From positions 1 through 64,000 of the forward strand of contig JAEXAR010000040.1 of NCBI GenBank assembly GCA_023394415.1: DNA of 64,000 bases, read 5' to 3'. Source of the stretch: Bacteroidota bacterium (GTDB lineage Bacteria > Bacteroidota > Bacteroidia > Flavobacteriales > Weeksellaceae). This document shows positions 32,281 to 40,924 of this stretch, one piece after another. The notes beneath the pieces were generated by a model. The model ran no database searches. It was not told the DNA's origin and was given only the letters and a program-made list of their open reading frames with translations. A program made the translations under genes and the position numbers. Each line of letters begins with the position of its first letter. Positions within the stretch are counted from its first letter, which is position 1.

Positions 32281-33549
32281 TTACTCGCTTCGCAATGCTT
32301 CAATGGGTCTTATTTTCACAGCTCTTTGTGCCGGGATCATTCCTACGATTAATCCTAAGGTTACCATTACAGCCATTGCAGAGAAGACGTTTCCATAATC
32401 TACAGTTGGATTATAAAACGGGAACTCGTCTTGGTTCTTCGTGAAAATATCTAAAATCATCAGGAGCATAATTCCGAGTATAAATCCTAGGATTCCCGAT
32501 GTTAAGGTAATTACTACACTTTCCAGCAAAATTTGGTTTCTTACTTCTGCAGGCTTTGCGCCAATGGCTCTTCTAATTCCAATTTCTTTAGTTCTTTCTT
32601 TTACGGTAATTAAAAGAATATTTGAGATGGCAATAACACCCGCTAAAATGGTAAGTGTACCCACAATGATGGTGAGGAGCTGCATCCCGTTCATAAAGCC
32701 CATAAATTTGGCAAATTCTTTTCCGAGGTTAAAGCTTCCGTATGCGTTAGTATCATCGGGTGACACATCGTATTTCTTTTTCATTTCGGCTTTTACGCGT
32801 TCTTCTACGCTGTTCAGGTCAGCATCGGGTTTGCTTACAATAGCAAAAAAACCAACTTTATCGCCGTCGTTATACATTTTTGTATAGGTAGAGAGTGGGA
32901 TGTACGAAGTTTGGTCATTTTCCATTCCGCCACCTTTTTTGGTTCTGAATACGCCAATAACATTGAAGAACATGCCTTTTACGTTAATGGATTTCCCAAG
33001 CGGATTTTCATTTTTCTTGTGATCGAAAAAGTTTTTATAAATCTCCTCGCCGATTACAATAACCTTTTTGTTTTCAGAAACATCTGCATCGTTGAGGTAG
33101 CGCCCATAAATCAATTTCTTTTCTGAAATTTTATTACCAATAGGATAATCACCGGTTAAGGTATAGGTTGCAGTTTTTCCGTTTCTCGACATTTGCTCTC
33201 CCGGACTTCCGAAATTTCCTCTTGAGTTTTGTGGAGAAATATAATCGATATCCGGTATTTTTTTCTGAAGCATTTCTATGTCAGACAAATGAAGGTTCAC
33301 CTTTCTGCCTTTCGGAAATCCGGCATAAGGAATATTGGTGTTTTGTCCCCACATAAAAATAGAATTTGTAGCAAAGCCTGAAAATAACTTGTCAAATCCA
33401 TTCTGCATTCCCTTTGCAGCACCCAAAAGCGAGACGTATAGAAACATACCCCAAGCCACACCAATCATCGTAAGAAATGTACGAAGTTTGTTGTTTCGCA
33501 GCGAGTGGTAAATTTCCTGCCAGGTGTCTTTTTTGAAGATGATGTTCAT
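32281..33549 (-). CDS. MacB-like ABC transporter permease 1
   Basis: 422 residues: an N-terminal membrane helix, a periplasmic MacB_PCD domain (about 45-240) and a C-terminal FtsX domain with three helices. Family motifs are LRTFLTMIGVAWGMFLYVSLLG at the start and VKERTKEIGIRRAIGAKPAEV near residue 315. The operon encodes a second, divergent permease, so the complex is probably a heterodimer with the separate ATPase. Confidence 0.92.
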   Translation of the reverse strand: MNIIFKKDTWQEIYHSLRNNKLRTFLTMIGVAWGMFLYVSLLGAAKGMQNGFDKLFSGFATNSIFMWGQNTNIPYAGFPKGRKVNLHLSDIEMLQKKIPDIDYISPQNSRGNFGSPGEQMSRNGKTATYTLTGDYPIGNKISEKKLIYGRYLNDADVSENKKVIVIGEEIYKNFFDHKKNENPLGKSINVKGMFFNVIGVFRTKKGGGMENDQTSYIPLSTYTKMYNDGDKVGFFAIVSKPDADLNSVEERVKAEMKKKYDVSPDDTNAYGSFNLGKEFAKFMGFMNGMQLLTIIVGTLTILAGVIAISNILLITVKERTKEIGIRRAIGAKPAEVRNQILLESVVITLTSGILGFILGIMLLMILDIFTKNQDEFPFYNPTVDYGNVFSAMAVMVTLGLIVGMIPAQRAVKIRPIEALRSE

Positions 33550-33644
33550 ATCTCAATGTTGCTTTACAAGTGAATTCATTTTTATGCTGAATTTTTTTTG
33601 CAGTGAATTTTTTCTTTTAATGTTTTACCAAGTTCGTTTTAAAA

Positions 33645-34874
33645 TCATTCTGTTCTCAATGCCTCAATCGGTTTTATCTTGCTGGCTCTGTATGCTGGTA
33701 CAAATCCTGCAAGAAGTCCTGAAACAATAAGACTGATGAAAGCTGCAATGATAATTCCCCAACCTACGCTTGGGTTAAGGATGAAATATTTTTCCAAATT
33801 ATCGCCTATCAATTTTAACGTTAAAACCCCTAAGCCAACACCAATTAATCCTGAAATTACCGTAATGACGATGCTTTCTTGTATAATTAATGAAACGATG
33901 CTTTTAGGTTTTGCGCCAATCGCTTTCCGTACTCCTATTTCTTGGGTTCTTTCTTTCACGATATAAACCATAATATTGCTGATGCCAATGATTCCGGCAA
34001 GTAAAGTTCCCATACCGATAAATCCTACAATAAGCGTCAGAATAAATAAAAACTGAAAAGTTTCGCCAAGATTTTTAGCATTGTTTCTTACAGTAACGGC
34101 ATTTTCATCATCCGGGGAAACTTTGTGTTTGTTTTTCAGCTGTTTTTCTAATTTATCACTATACTCAATAGCTTTGTCGGGTGTCAAGTTTTGGTCATAA
34201 GTAATGAAAACGGTACTTACGGTATCCGAACCTTTTTTCATTTGCTGAAGGGTAGTGATAGGGATTGAAATCATTCTTTCATCCCAATCTCCGCCATCAT
34301 CAGAAAATACGCCAACAACTTTGAACATGGTTCCATTAATTTCCAGTTCTTTACCAATCGGATTTCCATTTTTTATAAGGTCGCGCTGCACCATTCTTCC
34401 GATTACTGCAACGTGCTGCTTATTTTCCAGATCTCTTGGGTTTAAATATCTTCCGTCTACCAATTTTCGGTTTTCAATATTTTTTTCTTCGGCGTTGGTT
34501 CCGCTAATTTGATAATTTCCGCTTTCTCTGCCGTATTTTACAGACATACTGGTGGAATATCTTGGTGAAGAATATTCAACTTTCGAGCGGTCTGAATCTA
34601 AAATTTCCTCGTAGTCTTCATTTTTTAAGACAATTTGCCTGTCAGATTGCAAACCACCATAAGCAATTGTCGTTTTTCCGGTGAAAATTGAAATTAAATT
34701 TTGAGCATCTCTCGCGAAACCTTGTGTAAAGGCGTTTTGCAGACCAGTTCCAATTCCGAAAAGTACGATAAAAATGTAAAGGCCAAGCGCTACTGTGAAG
34801 CCTGAAAGTACAGTCCTCAAAACATTGCTTCTTATGGAAGCGAAAATCTCAAGCCAGCGGTCTACGTCAAACAT
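33645..34874 (-). CDS. MacB-like ABC transporter permease 2
   Basis: 409 residues with the same layout as its neighbour: LRTVLSGFTVALGLYIFIVLFGIG at the N-terminus, a periplasmic domain, and VKERTQEIGVRKAIGAKPKSI before the last helices, ending PIEALRTE. A 95-base gap separates it from the downstream permease. Together with the ATPase and adaptor it forms an export system for a peptide, lipid or drug; the substrate cannot be read from sequence. Confidence 0.92.
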   Translation of the reverse strand: MFDVDRWLEIFASIRSNVLRTVLSGFTVALGLYIFIVLFGIGTGLQNAFTQGFARDAQNLISIFTGKTTIAYGGLQSDRQIVLKNEDYEEILDSDRSKVEYSSPRYSTSMSVKYGRESGNYQISGTNAEEKNIENRKLVDGRYLNPRDLENKQHVAVIGRMVQRDLIKNGNPIGKELEINGTMFKVVGVFSDDGGDWDERMISIPITTLQQMKKGSDTVSTVFITYDQNLTPDKAIEYSDKLEKQLKNKHKVSPDDENAVTVRNNAKNLGETFQFLFILTLIVGFIGMGTLLAGIIGISNIMVYIVKERTQEIGVRKAIGAKPKSIVSLIIQESIVITVISGLIGVGLGVLTLKLIGDNLEKYFILNPSVGWGIIIAAFISLIVSGLLAGFVPAYRASKIKPIEALRTE

Positions 34875-34897
34875 TTTGAAAGGTTAAGCCAAAAGAT

Positions 34898-34911
34898 GGA
34901 AGTCCGAAGAT
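34898..34911. repeat. Short dispersed repeat, copy 1
   Basis: GGAAGTCCGAAGAT occurs here and at 37097-37110, both between genes. Confidence 0.5.
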
Positions 34912-35008
34912 TACCATTTTTTCGCTCTATTTTTGTTATTTTTTTTAATTCATTCGTCAGAAATTCACTTCCGATAGCAAATTTCAATATTCATCATTCA
35001 CATGTTTT

Positions 35009-35701
35009 TCACACCAAAACCCTCTGTTCAATAAACTCGTCACTTTCTATGATGCCGTCTTTTAGTAGGATATTTCTTTTTGTTTCTGCTGCAACATCGG
35101 GTTCATGTGTTACCACGATGATGGTTTTTCCCTCGCGGTTAATTTCCTGGAGGAGTTTCATAATGTCGTAAGTGGTTTTACTATCAAGCGCTCCGGTTGG
35201 TTCGTCGGCAAGTATAACTTTTGGGTTGGTGATTAAAGCTCTGGCAATGGCAACACGCTGTTTTTGTCCACCCGAAAGTTCATTGGGTAAATGATTGGCC
35301 CATTGTGCTAACCCTACTTTTTCAAGGTATTCCAGTGCTTTTTCATTGCGCTCTTTTCTTCCTACGCCTTGGTAATATAGTGGAAGTGCGACATTTTCTA
35401 AAGCAGATTTGTAACCGATAAGATTAAAAGACTGAAATACAAATCCTAAAAATCTGCTTCTATATTCTGCGGCTTTGGTTTCGGTAAGGTGTTCTATTGG
35501 GATACCATCCAGTTCGTAAACGCCGGTGTCTTTCTCATCTAATATTCCAATAATATTAAGCAGAGTAGATTTTCCGGAACCGGAACTTCCCATAATTGAC
35601 ACAAATTCTCCTTCGCCAATTTGCAGGTTGATGCCTTTCAGTACGTGGAGTTTGCTTTTACCGGTATCGTAGGATTTATGCAAATCTTTTATAACAAGCA
35701 T
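35009..35701 (-). CDS. MacB/LolD-type ABC transporter ATPase
   Basis: 230 residues from the ATG at 35701 (MLVIKDLHKSYDTGKSK), the conserved start of this family; a second in-frame ATG at 35731 would add ten residues. Walker A GSSGSGKST, the Q-loop in FVFQSFNLIGYKS, signature LSGGQKQRVAIARAL, Walker B VILADEPTGALD and the switch histidine in VVTHEPDV are all intact. First gene of the leftward export operon ahead of two permeases and an adaptor. Confidence 0.95.
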   Translation of the reverse strand: MLVIKDLHKSYDTGKSKLHVLKGINLQIGEGEFVSIMGSSGSGKSTLLNIIGILDEKDTGVYELDGIPIEHLTETKAAEYRSRFLGFVFQSFNLIGYKSALENVALPLYYQGVGRKERNEKALEYLEKVGLAQWANHLPNELSGGQKQRVAIARALITNPKVILADEPTGALDSKTTYDIMKLLQEINREGKTIIVVTHEPDVAAETKRNILLKDGIIESDEFIEQRVLV

Positions 35702-35731
35702 AGGTGTATTTGAGTTTATAAGATATGTCAT

Positions 35732-36114
35732 TCATTTTGATTGTTTGTTACAAATTTTGAAATGTATCTGCTGTTTAATTTTTAAGCCTTTACAATAAGG
35801 ATGAAACATGCAATTGTTTAGTTGTTTTACTTGTTAAATTGGTATATTCCAACATCAGAGGTGACAAAGGCTTTATACAACGATGTTGTGTGTGAATGTG
35901 GAAAACTTTTAGGGCTAAAAGTCAATGATTTGATATTAACGGCTTTTAATATTAGGTTTCATTTTCTATTTTTGTTTTCAACTCTAAAGGGAAGAAATCA
36001 TTATTTTTTGTGAATAAAAATTGGGTGCAAGTAATATACAATCAATAATTTACGGATTAAAATCGGTTTTTTAACAATAGAGAATTTTAGAAAATTAGAA
36101 TAAAATATACAGAT
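35732..36114. other. Gene-free spacer between the export operon and nrdB
   Basis: About 380 bases. It contains TATTTTTG at 35967-35974, a possible nrdB promoter element. A 63-codon frame at 35822-36013 has no recognisable features and is not called. No repeat element was recognised here. Confidence 0.5.
35967..35974 (+). promoter_or_regulatory. Possible nrdB -7 element
   Basis: TATTTTTG matches TAnnTTTG, but it lies about 140 bases before the nrdB start and has no well-spaced -33 partner. Confidence 0.3.
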
Positions 36115-37089
36115 ATGGGAATTTTTGAGAAAAGAGTAAGTTACAAACCGTTTGAGTATCCTGAGGTTCTACAGTTTACGGATGCTATTAACAAGGCATT
36201 CTGGGTACATTCAGAAGTAGATTTCACTGCTGATGTGCAAGATTTTCATTCTCAACTCGAACCGCACGAAAAAAATGCCGTAAAGCATGCTCTTTTAGCG
36301 ATTGCACAAATCGAAGTTTCTGTAAAAACATTCTGGGGTAACCTTTACAATCATCTTCCAAAACCTGAACTGAACGGACTTGGCGCTACGTTTGCCGAGT
36401 GTGAGTTCCGCCATTCTGAAGCGTATTCAAGATTATTGGAAGTTTTGGGCTATAATGAAGAATTCTTAAATGTAATTGAAATTCCTTCTATTAAAAAAAG
36501 AATCGAGTTTTTAACAAATGTGCTGAAACATGCTAATTCTACTACACCAAAAGAATATGTGTCATCACTGCTTTTATTCTCAATTTTGATTGAAAATGTT
36601 TCCCTGTTCTCACAGTTTGCCATTATCCTTTCTTTCACCAGATTTAAAGGTTATATGAAAAATGTGAGCAACATTATTGCTTGGACCTCTGTTGATGAGC
36701 AAATCCACGCTAATGCCGGGATTTATTTAATTAATAAAATCCGCGAAGAACAGCCGGAACTGCTTACAGATTCTGATATTGATGATATTTACACTTTGGT
36801 AGATCATTCCATTCAAGTGGAAGAAGAAATCTTGGATTGGATTTTCGAATTGGGCGAACTGGATAATTTCTCGAAAGAAGATCTGTTGAACTTTATGAAA
36901 TACCGTGTGGACGATTCTTTGAAGAAAATAGGAATGAAAACCCGTTACAACATCACACCGGAACAATACAGACCAATGGTCTGGTTCGAAGAAGAGGTTT
37001 TTGCTAATTCTTTAGATGATTTCTTCGCAAAAAGACCGGTAGATTATACCAAGCACGATAAGAGTATTACGGAAAACGATTTGTTTTAA
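36115..37089 (+). CDS. nrdB: Ribonucleotide reductase class I, beta subunit
   Basis: This subunit carries the di-iron/tyrosyl-radical cofactor that starts ribonucleotide reduction. 324 residues. Metal ligands and radical site appear in QIEVSVKTFWG and ECEFRHSEAYSRLLE, where E-F-R-H and the tyrosine three residues after the serine match Glu115, His118 and Tyr122 of E. coli NrdB; SVDEQIHA provides the later Glu/His pair. The protein starts directly with the catalytic fold, so there is no N-terminal ATP-cone, unlike some Bacteroidetes NrdB proteins. It precedes nrdA with a 452-base spacer. Confidence 0.95.
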   Translation: MGIFEKRVSYKPFEYPEVLQFTDAINKAFWVHSEVDFTADVQDFHSQLEPHEKNAVKHALLAIAQIEVSVKTFWGNLYNHLPKPELNGLGATFAECEFRHSEAYSRLLEVLGYNEEFLNVIEIPSIKKRIEFLTNVLKHANSTTPKEYVSSLLLFSILIENVSLFSQFAIILSFTRFKGYMKNVSNIIAWTSVDEQIHANAGIYLINKIREEQPELLTDSDIDDIYTLVDHSIQVEEEILDWIFELGELDNFSKEDLLNFMKYRVDDSLKKIGMKTRYNITPEQYRPMVWFEEEVFANSLDDFFAKRPVDYTKHDKSITENDLF

Positions 37090-37155
37090 ATAATTCGGAA
37101 GTCCGAAGATGGAAGACCGAAGATTTTCCGTAGCGACAAGTCGCGACTTGTAAGA

Positions 37156-37174
37156 GGCGCGAGCGCAGCGAGCG
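37156..37174. repeat. GC-rich dispersed 19-mer, copy 2
   Basis: Identical to 5460-5478. Confidence 0.75.
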
Positions 37175-37305
37175 CCAAAAAGGGAATAGTATTAGCGATT
37201 ATAATAAGCGGAGCACTGAAAGTCCGAAATCAACAGACAGGTGCACAGCGCCGGAATTAATAAAGAGGCAATCAGGAGAGCGCTGAAAGCGCGGCAGCCA
37301 AAACT

Positions 37306-37338
37306 AATCCTTCAAGGATTTCAAATCCTTGAAGGATT
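37306..37338. repeat. 33-base palindrome
   Basis: AATCCTTCAAGGATTT and its exact complement flank a single central C, giving a 16-pair stem. Each arm itself contains CCTTCAAGG or CCTTGAAGG. Confidence 0.75.
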
Positions 37339-37375
37339 ATAAAATCCTCGAAAGAAAAAACTACCCGAAATTTCT

Positions 37376-37442
37376 AGCCCCGATTGTAGCGGCATCCTTT
37401 TTTGTTTTGCAAAAACAAAAAAGATATAGCGAAAAGCGGGAC
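37376..37442. repeat. Structured dispersed element
   Basis: Outer arms GCCCCG and CGGGAC frame GTAGCGGCATCC, an inner hairpin (CTTTTTTGTTTT with AAAAACAAAAAAG) and GATATAGCGAAAAGC. I recall near-identical sequences between genes of many flavobacteria, but only one copy lies in this window. Confidence 0.5.
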
Positions 37443-37541
37443 TAAACGTGTAAAAAAGCAGAAAACGAACTGCTACAAAAAAACATAATTCAGCATAAGT
37501 AACTTGGAACTTTAAACCTGAAACTTGAAACAAAAACTATT

Positions 37542-39200
37542 ATGGAAGAACAAAATTTAGATATTTGGTGGCTTAATGATGAGTCCGAACAAATGCTGAA
37601 CCGTGGTTATCTGCTAAAAGGAGAAACCGTAGAAGGCGCCATCGACAGAATTACTACTGCCGCAGCAAAACGCCTCTATAAGCCAGAACTTCAACCGGCT
37701 TTTAAGGAAATGATTGTGAAAGGATGGATTTCTTTCTCATCTCCGGTTTGGGCTAATATGGGGACGCAGCGAGGTTTACCGATTTCATGTTTTAATGTGC
37801 ACGTGCCGGATAATATTGAAGGCATCACCGGAAAACTGGGAGAAGTAATTATGCAGACCAAAATAGGGGGTGGAACTTCCGGATATTTCGGGGAATTGCG
37901 TAACCGTGGAACTGCGGTTACCGACAACGGAAAGTCTTCTGGTGCAGTATCGTTTATGAAACTGTTTGATACCGCAATGGATGTGGTTTCGCAAGGTGGT
38001 GTTCGCAGAGGTGCTTTTGCAGCTTATTTGGATATTGATCACGGTGATATTGAAGAATTCTTGGCAATAAAAGACATTGGAAGCCCTATCCAAAATCTTT
38101 TCACAGGTGTTTGTGTACCAGATTATTGGATGCAGGATATGATTGATGGTGATACCGACAAGCGTAAAATTTGGGCCAGAGTTTTGGAAAGCCGTCAGCA
38201 AAAAGGCCTTCCGTATATTTTCTTTACCGATAATGTGAATCGTCATAAGCCACAGGTTTATAAAGATTTAGGTCTTCCGGTAAATGCTTCGAACCTTTGC
38301 TCAGAAATTATGTTGCCGTCATCGAAAGAAGAGTCGTTTATTTGCTGTCTTTCTTCAATGAACCTTGAATTATTTGATGAATGGAAAGATACTAACGCCG
38401 TGAAGTTGGCGATTTATTTCCTTGATGCTGTACTTTCAGAATTTATCGAGAAAACAGAAGATAATTATTATTTACAAGGCGCCAGAAACTTTGCCATGCG
38501 CCACAGAGCACTTGGTTTGGGCGTTCTAGGTTATCATTCTTACCTTCAGAAAAATATGATTCCGTTTGAATCGTTCCAAGCAACACAATTTAATGCAAGA
38601 GCATTTAAACATATTAAAGAAGAAGCGGAAGCGGCATCAAGAGAATTGGCAAACATTTATGGGGAGCCGGAACTCCTAAAAGGTTACGGAATGCGTAACA
38701 CCACTTTAATGGCTGTAGCTCCAACAACATCTTCTTCGGCAATTTTAGGGCAAACTTCACCGGGAATTGAGCCGTTTGCATCCAACTATTATAAAGCAGG
38801 TTTGGCTAAAGGTAATTTTATGCGTAAAAACAAATACCTTGCAAAACTTTTAGAACAAAAAGGTCTCGATAACGAGGAAACTTGGAGAACGATTATGCTA
38901 AACCACGGCTCTGTACAACATTTGAATGAATTGACGGATGATGAAAAAGCAGTTTTCAAAACGTTCAAAGAAATTTCGCCGATGGAAATTGTAACCCAGG
39001 CTGCACAAAGACAGCAGTATATAGATCAAGCGCAATCGCTAAACCTACAAATCCCAAGTACAATGCCGGTGAAAGATGTGAACTATGTCATCATTGAAGC
39101 ATGGAAAAAAGGCGTGAAAACATTGTATTACCAAAGAAGTTCATCTGTTTCCAAGGAATTAATGGTGAATTTTGTGAGCTGTTCGAGTTGTGAAGCTTAA
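37542..39200 (+). CDS. nrdA: Ribonucleotide reductase class I, alpha subunit
   Basis: The catalytic subunit, 552 residues, clearly shorter than the roughly 760 of E. coli NrdA because the N-terminal ATP-cone is absent. Active-site residues are seen: Cys in GLPISCFNV near 82, N-L-C-S-E near 252 (asparagine, radical cysteine, glutamate) and the second redox cysteine in FICCLSSMNLE. The paired tyrosines for radical transfer lie in VKTLYYQRSS, and the C-terminal CSSC delivers reducing equivalents. A good terminator follows. Confidence 0.96.
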   Translation: MEEQNLDIWWLNDESEQMLNRGYLLKGETVEGAIDRITTAAAKRLYKPELQPAFKEMIVKGWISFSSPVWANMGTQRGLPISCFNVHVPDNIEGITGKLGEVIMQTKIGGGTSGYFGELRNRGTAVTDNGKSSGAVSFMKLFDTAMDVVSQGGVRRGAFAAYLDIDHGDIEEFLAIKDIGSPIQNLFTGVCVPDYWMQDMIDGDTDKRKIWARVLESRQQKGLPYIFFTDNVNRHKPQVYKDLGLPVNASNLCSEIMLPSSKEESFICCLSSMNLELFDEWKDTNAVKLAIYFLDAVLSEFIEKTEDNYYLQGARNFAMRHRALGLGVLGYHSYLQKNMIPFESFQATQFNARAFKHIKEEAEAASRELANIYGEPELLKGYGMRNTTLMAVAPTTSSSAILGQTSPGIEPFASNYYKAGLAKGNFMRKNKYLAKLLEQKGLDNEETWRTIMLNHGSVQHLNELTDDEKAVFKTFKEISPMEIVTQAAQRQQYIDQAQSLNLQIPSTMPVKDVNYVIIEAWKKGVKTLYYQRSSSVSKELMVNFVSCSSCEA

Positions 39201-39229
39201 CAGTTGAAGATTGAAATTGAAATGATTGA

Positions 39230-39255
39230 CCGCAGAACTTTCTGCGGTTTTTTTA
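39230..39255 (+). terminator. Terminator after nrdA
   Basis: CCGCAGA pairs with TCTGCGG and is followed by seven T residues. Confidence 0.85.
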
Positions 39256-39279
39256 TCTGTGAAATCTGTGCCATCTGTG
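39255..39279. repeat. Triple ATCTGTG mini-repeat
   Basis: ATCTGTG recurs three times with a nine-base period, and twice more at 40353-40369. It resembles a dispersed intergenic motif of flavobacteria. Confidence 0.45.
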
Positions 39280-39323
39280 AGAAATCATTAACTTTAAACC
39301 TTGAACATTAAACTTTCAATCCT

Positions 39324-40211
39324 ATGAAATTCGGACAAGTAGAAGACCCTTCGCAAATTGATTTTACGCTACCTAAAAATCACCCGAAAACAGCAGAAAT
39401 CCTAAAAAGTTCCAAAGGAAAGGATATGGATATCGCTATAGGTTGTGCCAAGTGGAACAAAACCGACCTTAAAGGGTTTTATCCAAAAGGAACGAAAGAC
39501 GAATTAACGTATTATGCCACACAGTTCAATTCAATCGAGTTGAATGCTACATTTTACGGAATGCCAAGTCCGGAACAAGTGGTGACGTGGAAAGAGAAGA
39601 CACCGCCAGATTTCAAATTCTTCCCTAAAATTACCAACACCGTTTCCCATTTCCGTAGATTGTTAAATGTTACAGATGTGGTGACGCAGTTTGCAACATC
39701 AATTATGAATTTTGATGAAAAACTGGGAATGGTTTTTCTGCAGTTGCACGATAACTTCAAACCGAAAGATTATGACAGACTCGAAAAATTTGTGAAAGAA
39801 TGGCCACAGGAAATCCCTTTAGCCATTGAACTTCGCAACAACGAGTGGTTTTCTGACGAGGCAGTTTTTGAGAAAACAATGTCACTTTTTGAAGGGTATA
39901 ACATTACGAATATCATTGTAGATACCGCAGGAAGACGTGATATGCTTCATATGCGTTTAACGACACCGGTTGCGTTTATCCGTTATGTAGGTGCTAATGC
40001 TGAAAGTGATTATGCGCGTCTTGATGACTGGATGGAACGCCTAACTGAATGGAAAAAGCAAGGACTGAAAAAAATGTATTTTTTTGTACATCAAAATATA
40101 GAAAAAGCATCGCCGCTACTTTCTGCGTATTTTATCGAAAAATTCAACAAAGAATTTGACACGAAAATTCACGTTCCGGTGATGACAAATGAAAATCTAA
40201 CTTTATTTTAA
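39324..40211 (+). CDS. DUF72 domain protein
   Basis: 295 residues of the TIM-barrel-like DUF72 family: IAIGCAKWNKTDLKGFYPKGTKDELTYYATQFNSIELNATFYGMPS near residues 36-80, then FFPKITNTVSH and the conserved LAIELRNNEWF near 166. The biochemical role is unknown. It stands as a single gene between terminators. Confidence 0.92.
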   Translation: MKFGQVEDPSQIDFTLPKNHPKTAEILKSSKGKDMDIAIGCAKWNKTDLKGFYPKGTKDELTYYATQFNSIELNATFYGMPSPEQVVTWKEKTPPDFKFFPKITNTVSHFRRLLNVTDVVTQFATSIMNFDEKLGMVFLQLHDNFKPKDYDRLEKFVKEWPQEIPLAIELRNNEWFSDEAVFEKTMSLFEGYNITNIIVDTAGRRDMLHMRLTTPVAFIRYVGANAESDYARLDDWMERLTEWKKQGLKKMYFFVHQNIEKASPLLSAYFIEKFNKEFDTKIHVPVMTNENLTLF

Positions 40212-40219
40212 AATTAAAG

Positions 40220-40257
40220 AAGCCGTCTCACAACTAGTGAAAGACGGCTTTTTTTAT
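40220..40257 (+). terminator. Terminator after the DUF72 gene
   Basis: AAGCCGTCT pairs with AGACGGCTT across a 13-base loop and is followed by seven T residues. Confidence 0.85.
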
Positions 40258-40376
40258 GATTTTCACTGTACCCCTATACGAACGGGTGTTTCGTTTAGAG
40301 GATTCTCAACCCAGATCAATGTGTTGTGAGACGGATTCTCGATTGTATTCAAATCTGTGTTAATCTGTGCGTAATT

Positions 40377-40670
40377 TTAAGCCAAAAAATCAATCTCCCT
40401 ATCCTTAAAACTATTTTTCTGAACCAATTTGTTCATCGTTTTCAGCATTTTTTTGCGGAGTTTGGCGATTTTTTGGATGTTTTTATCCTCGCTGTAATCA
40501 AAAATATTGTCCTCAAAAGAGAAGGTATCGCCTTTTTTGAACTCAATATTATTTTTCTTGGCTTCTTTCAAAAGCATCATATTCGTCATGGTTTCCAAAA
40601 GATGATGTTCTGAAAAGGCTAAATTCTTAAGTGATTTTAGTAACTGTTTTTTATACTTTTTTTTGCTCAT
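40377..40670 (-). CDS. Small basic helical protein of unknown function
   Basis: 97 residues from the ATG at 40670 (MSKKKYKKQ); a longer form would start at 40709. It is Lys-rich and helical throughout, with FSEHHLLETMTNMMLLKEAKKNN and a C-terminal IQKIAKLRKKMLKTMNKLVQKN. No family is recognised. A -7 element lies about 90 bases upstream. Confidence 0.65.
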   Translation of the reverse strand: MSKKKYKKQLLKSLKNLAFSEHHLLETMTNMMLLKEAKKNNIEFKKGDTFSFEDNIFDYSEDKNIQKIAKLRKKMLKTMNKLVQKNSFKDREIDFLA

Positions 40671-40761
40671 AATTTTATTGTTTTTGATGTCAATTCTTAC
40701 GCCTTTCATCTAATGAATCTCTACAGAATTAAGAATTTTTTCATGTAAATGATTATTTCTG

Positions 40762-40769
40762 CAAAGATA
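40762..40769 (-). promoter_or_regulatory. Candidate promoter (-7 element) for the small basic protein
   Basis: TATCTTTG on the minus strand; no well-spaced -33 element. Confidence 0.4.
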
Positions 40770-40924
40770 GTCATTAAAAAATCAGTTTTATATCATACAA
40801 ATTTTAAGTAAATTTGAAAATATTTAAAAAATATTTAAAATAAAATCTAAAATTTAACATCTGAAGTTAGATAATCAACATATAAACCTAACGTCAGACA
40901 TCTAACATCTAATATCTATTAAAA

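Larger units (their letters stand above)
37090..37541. other. Repeat-rich spacer between nrdB and nrdA
   Basis: No gene is present in 452 bases. The stretch strings together several short repeats: GGAAGTCCGAAGAT (37097-37110), the GC-rich 19-mer (37156-37174), a 33-base palindrome (37306-37338) and a hairpin element (37376-37442). It interrupts what is usually a tight nrd operon. Confidence 0.7.

Noticed and set aside
35822..36013. 63-codon frame upstream of nrdB
   Set aside because: Non-ATG start, no conserved feature, and it overlaps the likely nrdB promoter region.
37785..38246. 153-codon frame opposite nrdA
   Set aside because: Lies wholly inside nrdA in the other strand with no domain.
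39255..40369. Possible CRISPR-like repeats from the ATCTGTG motif
   Set aside because: Units are seven bases with two-base spacers; there are no long spacers and no cas genes, so this is a mini-repeat.
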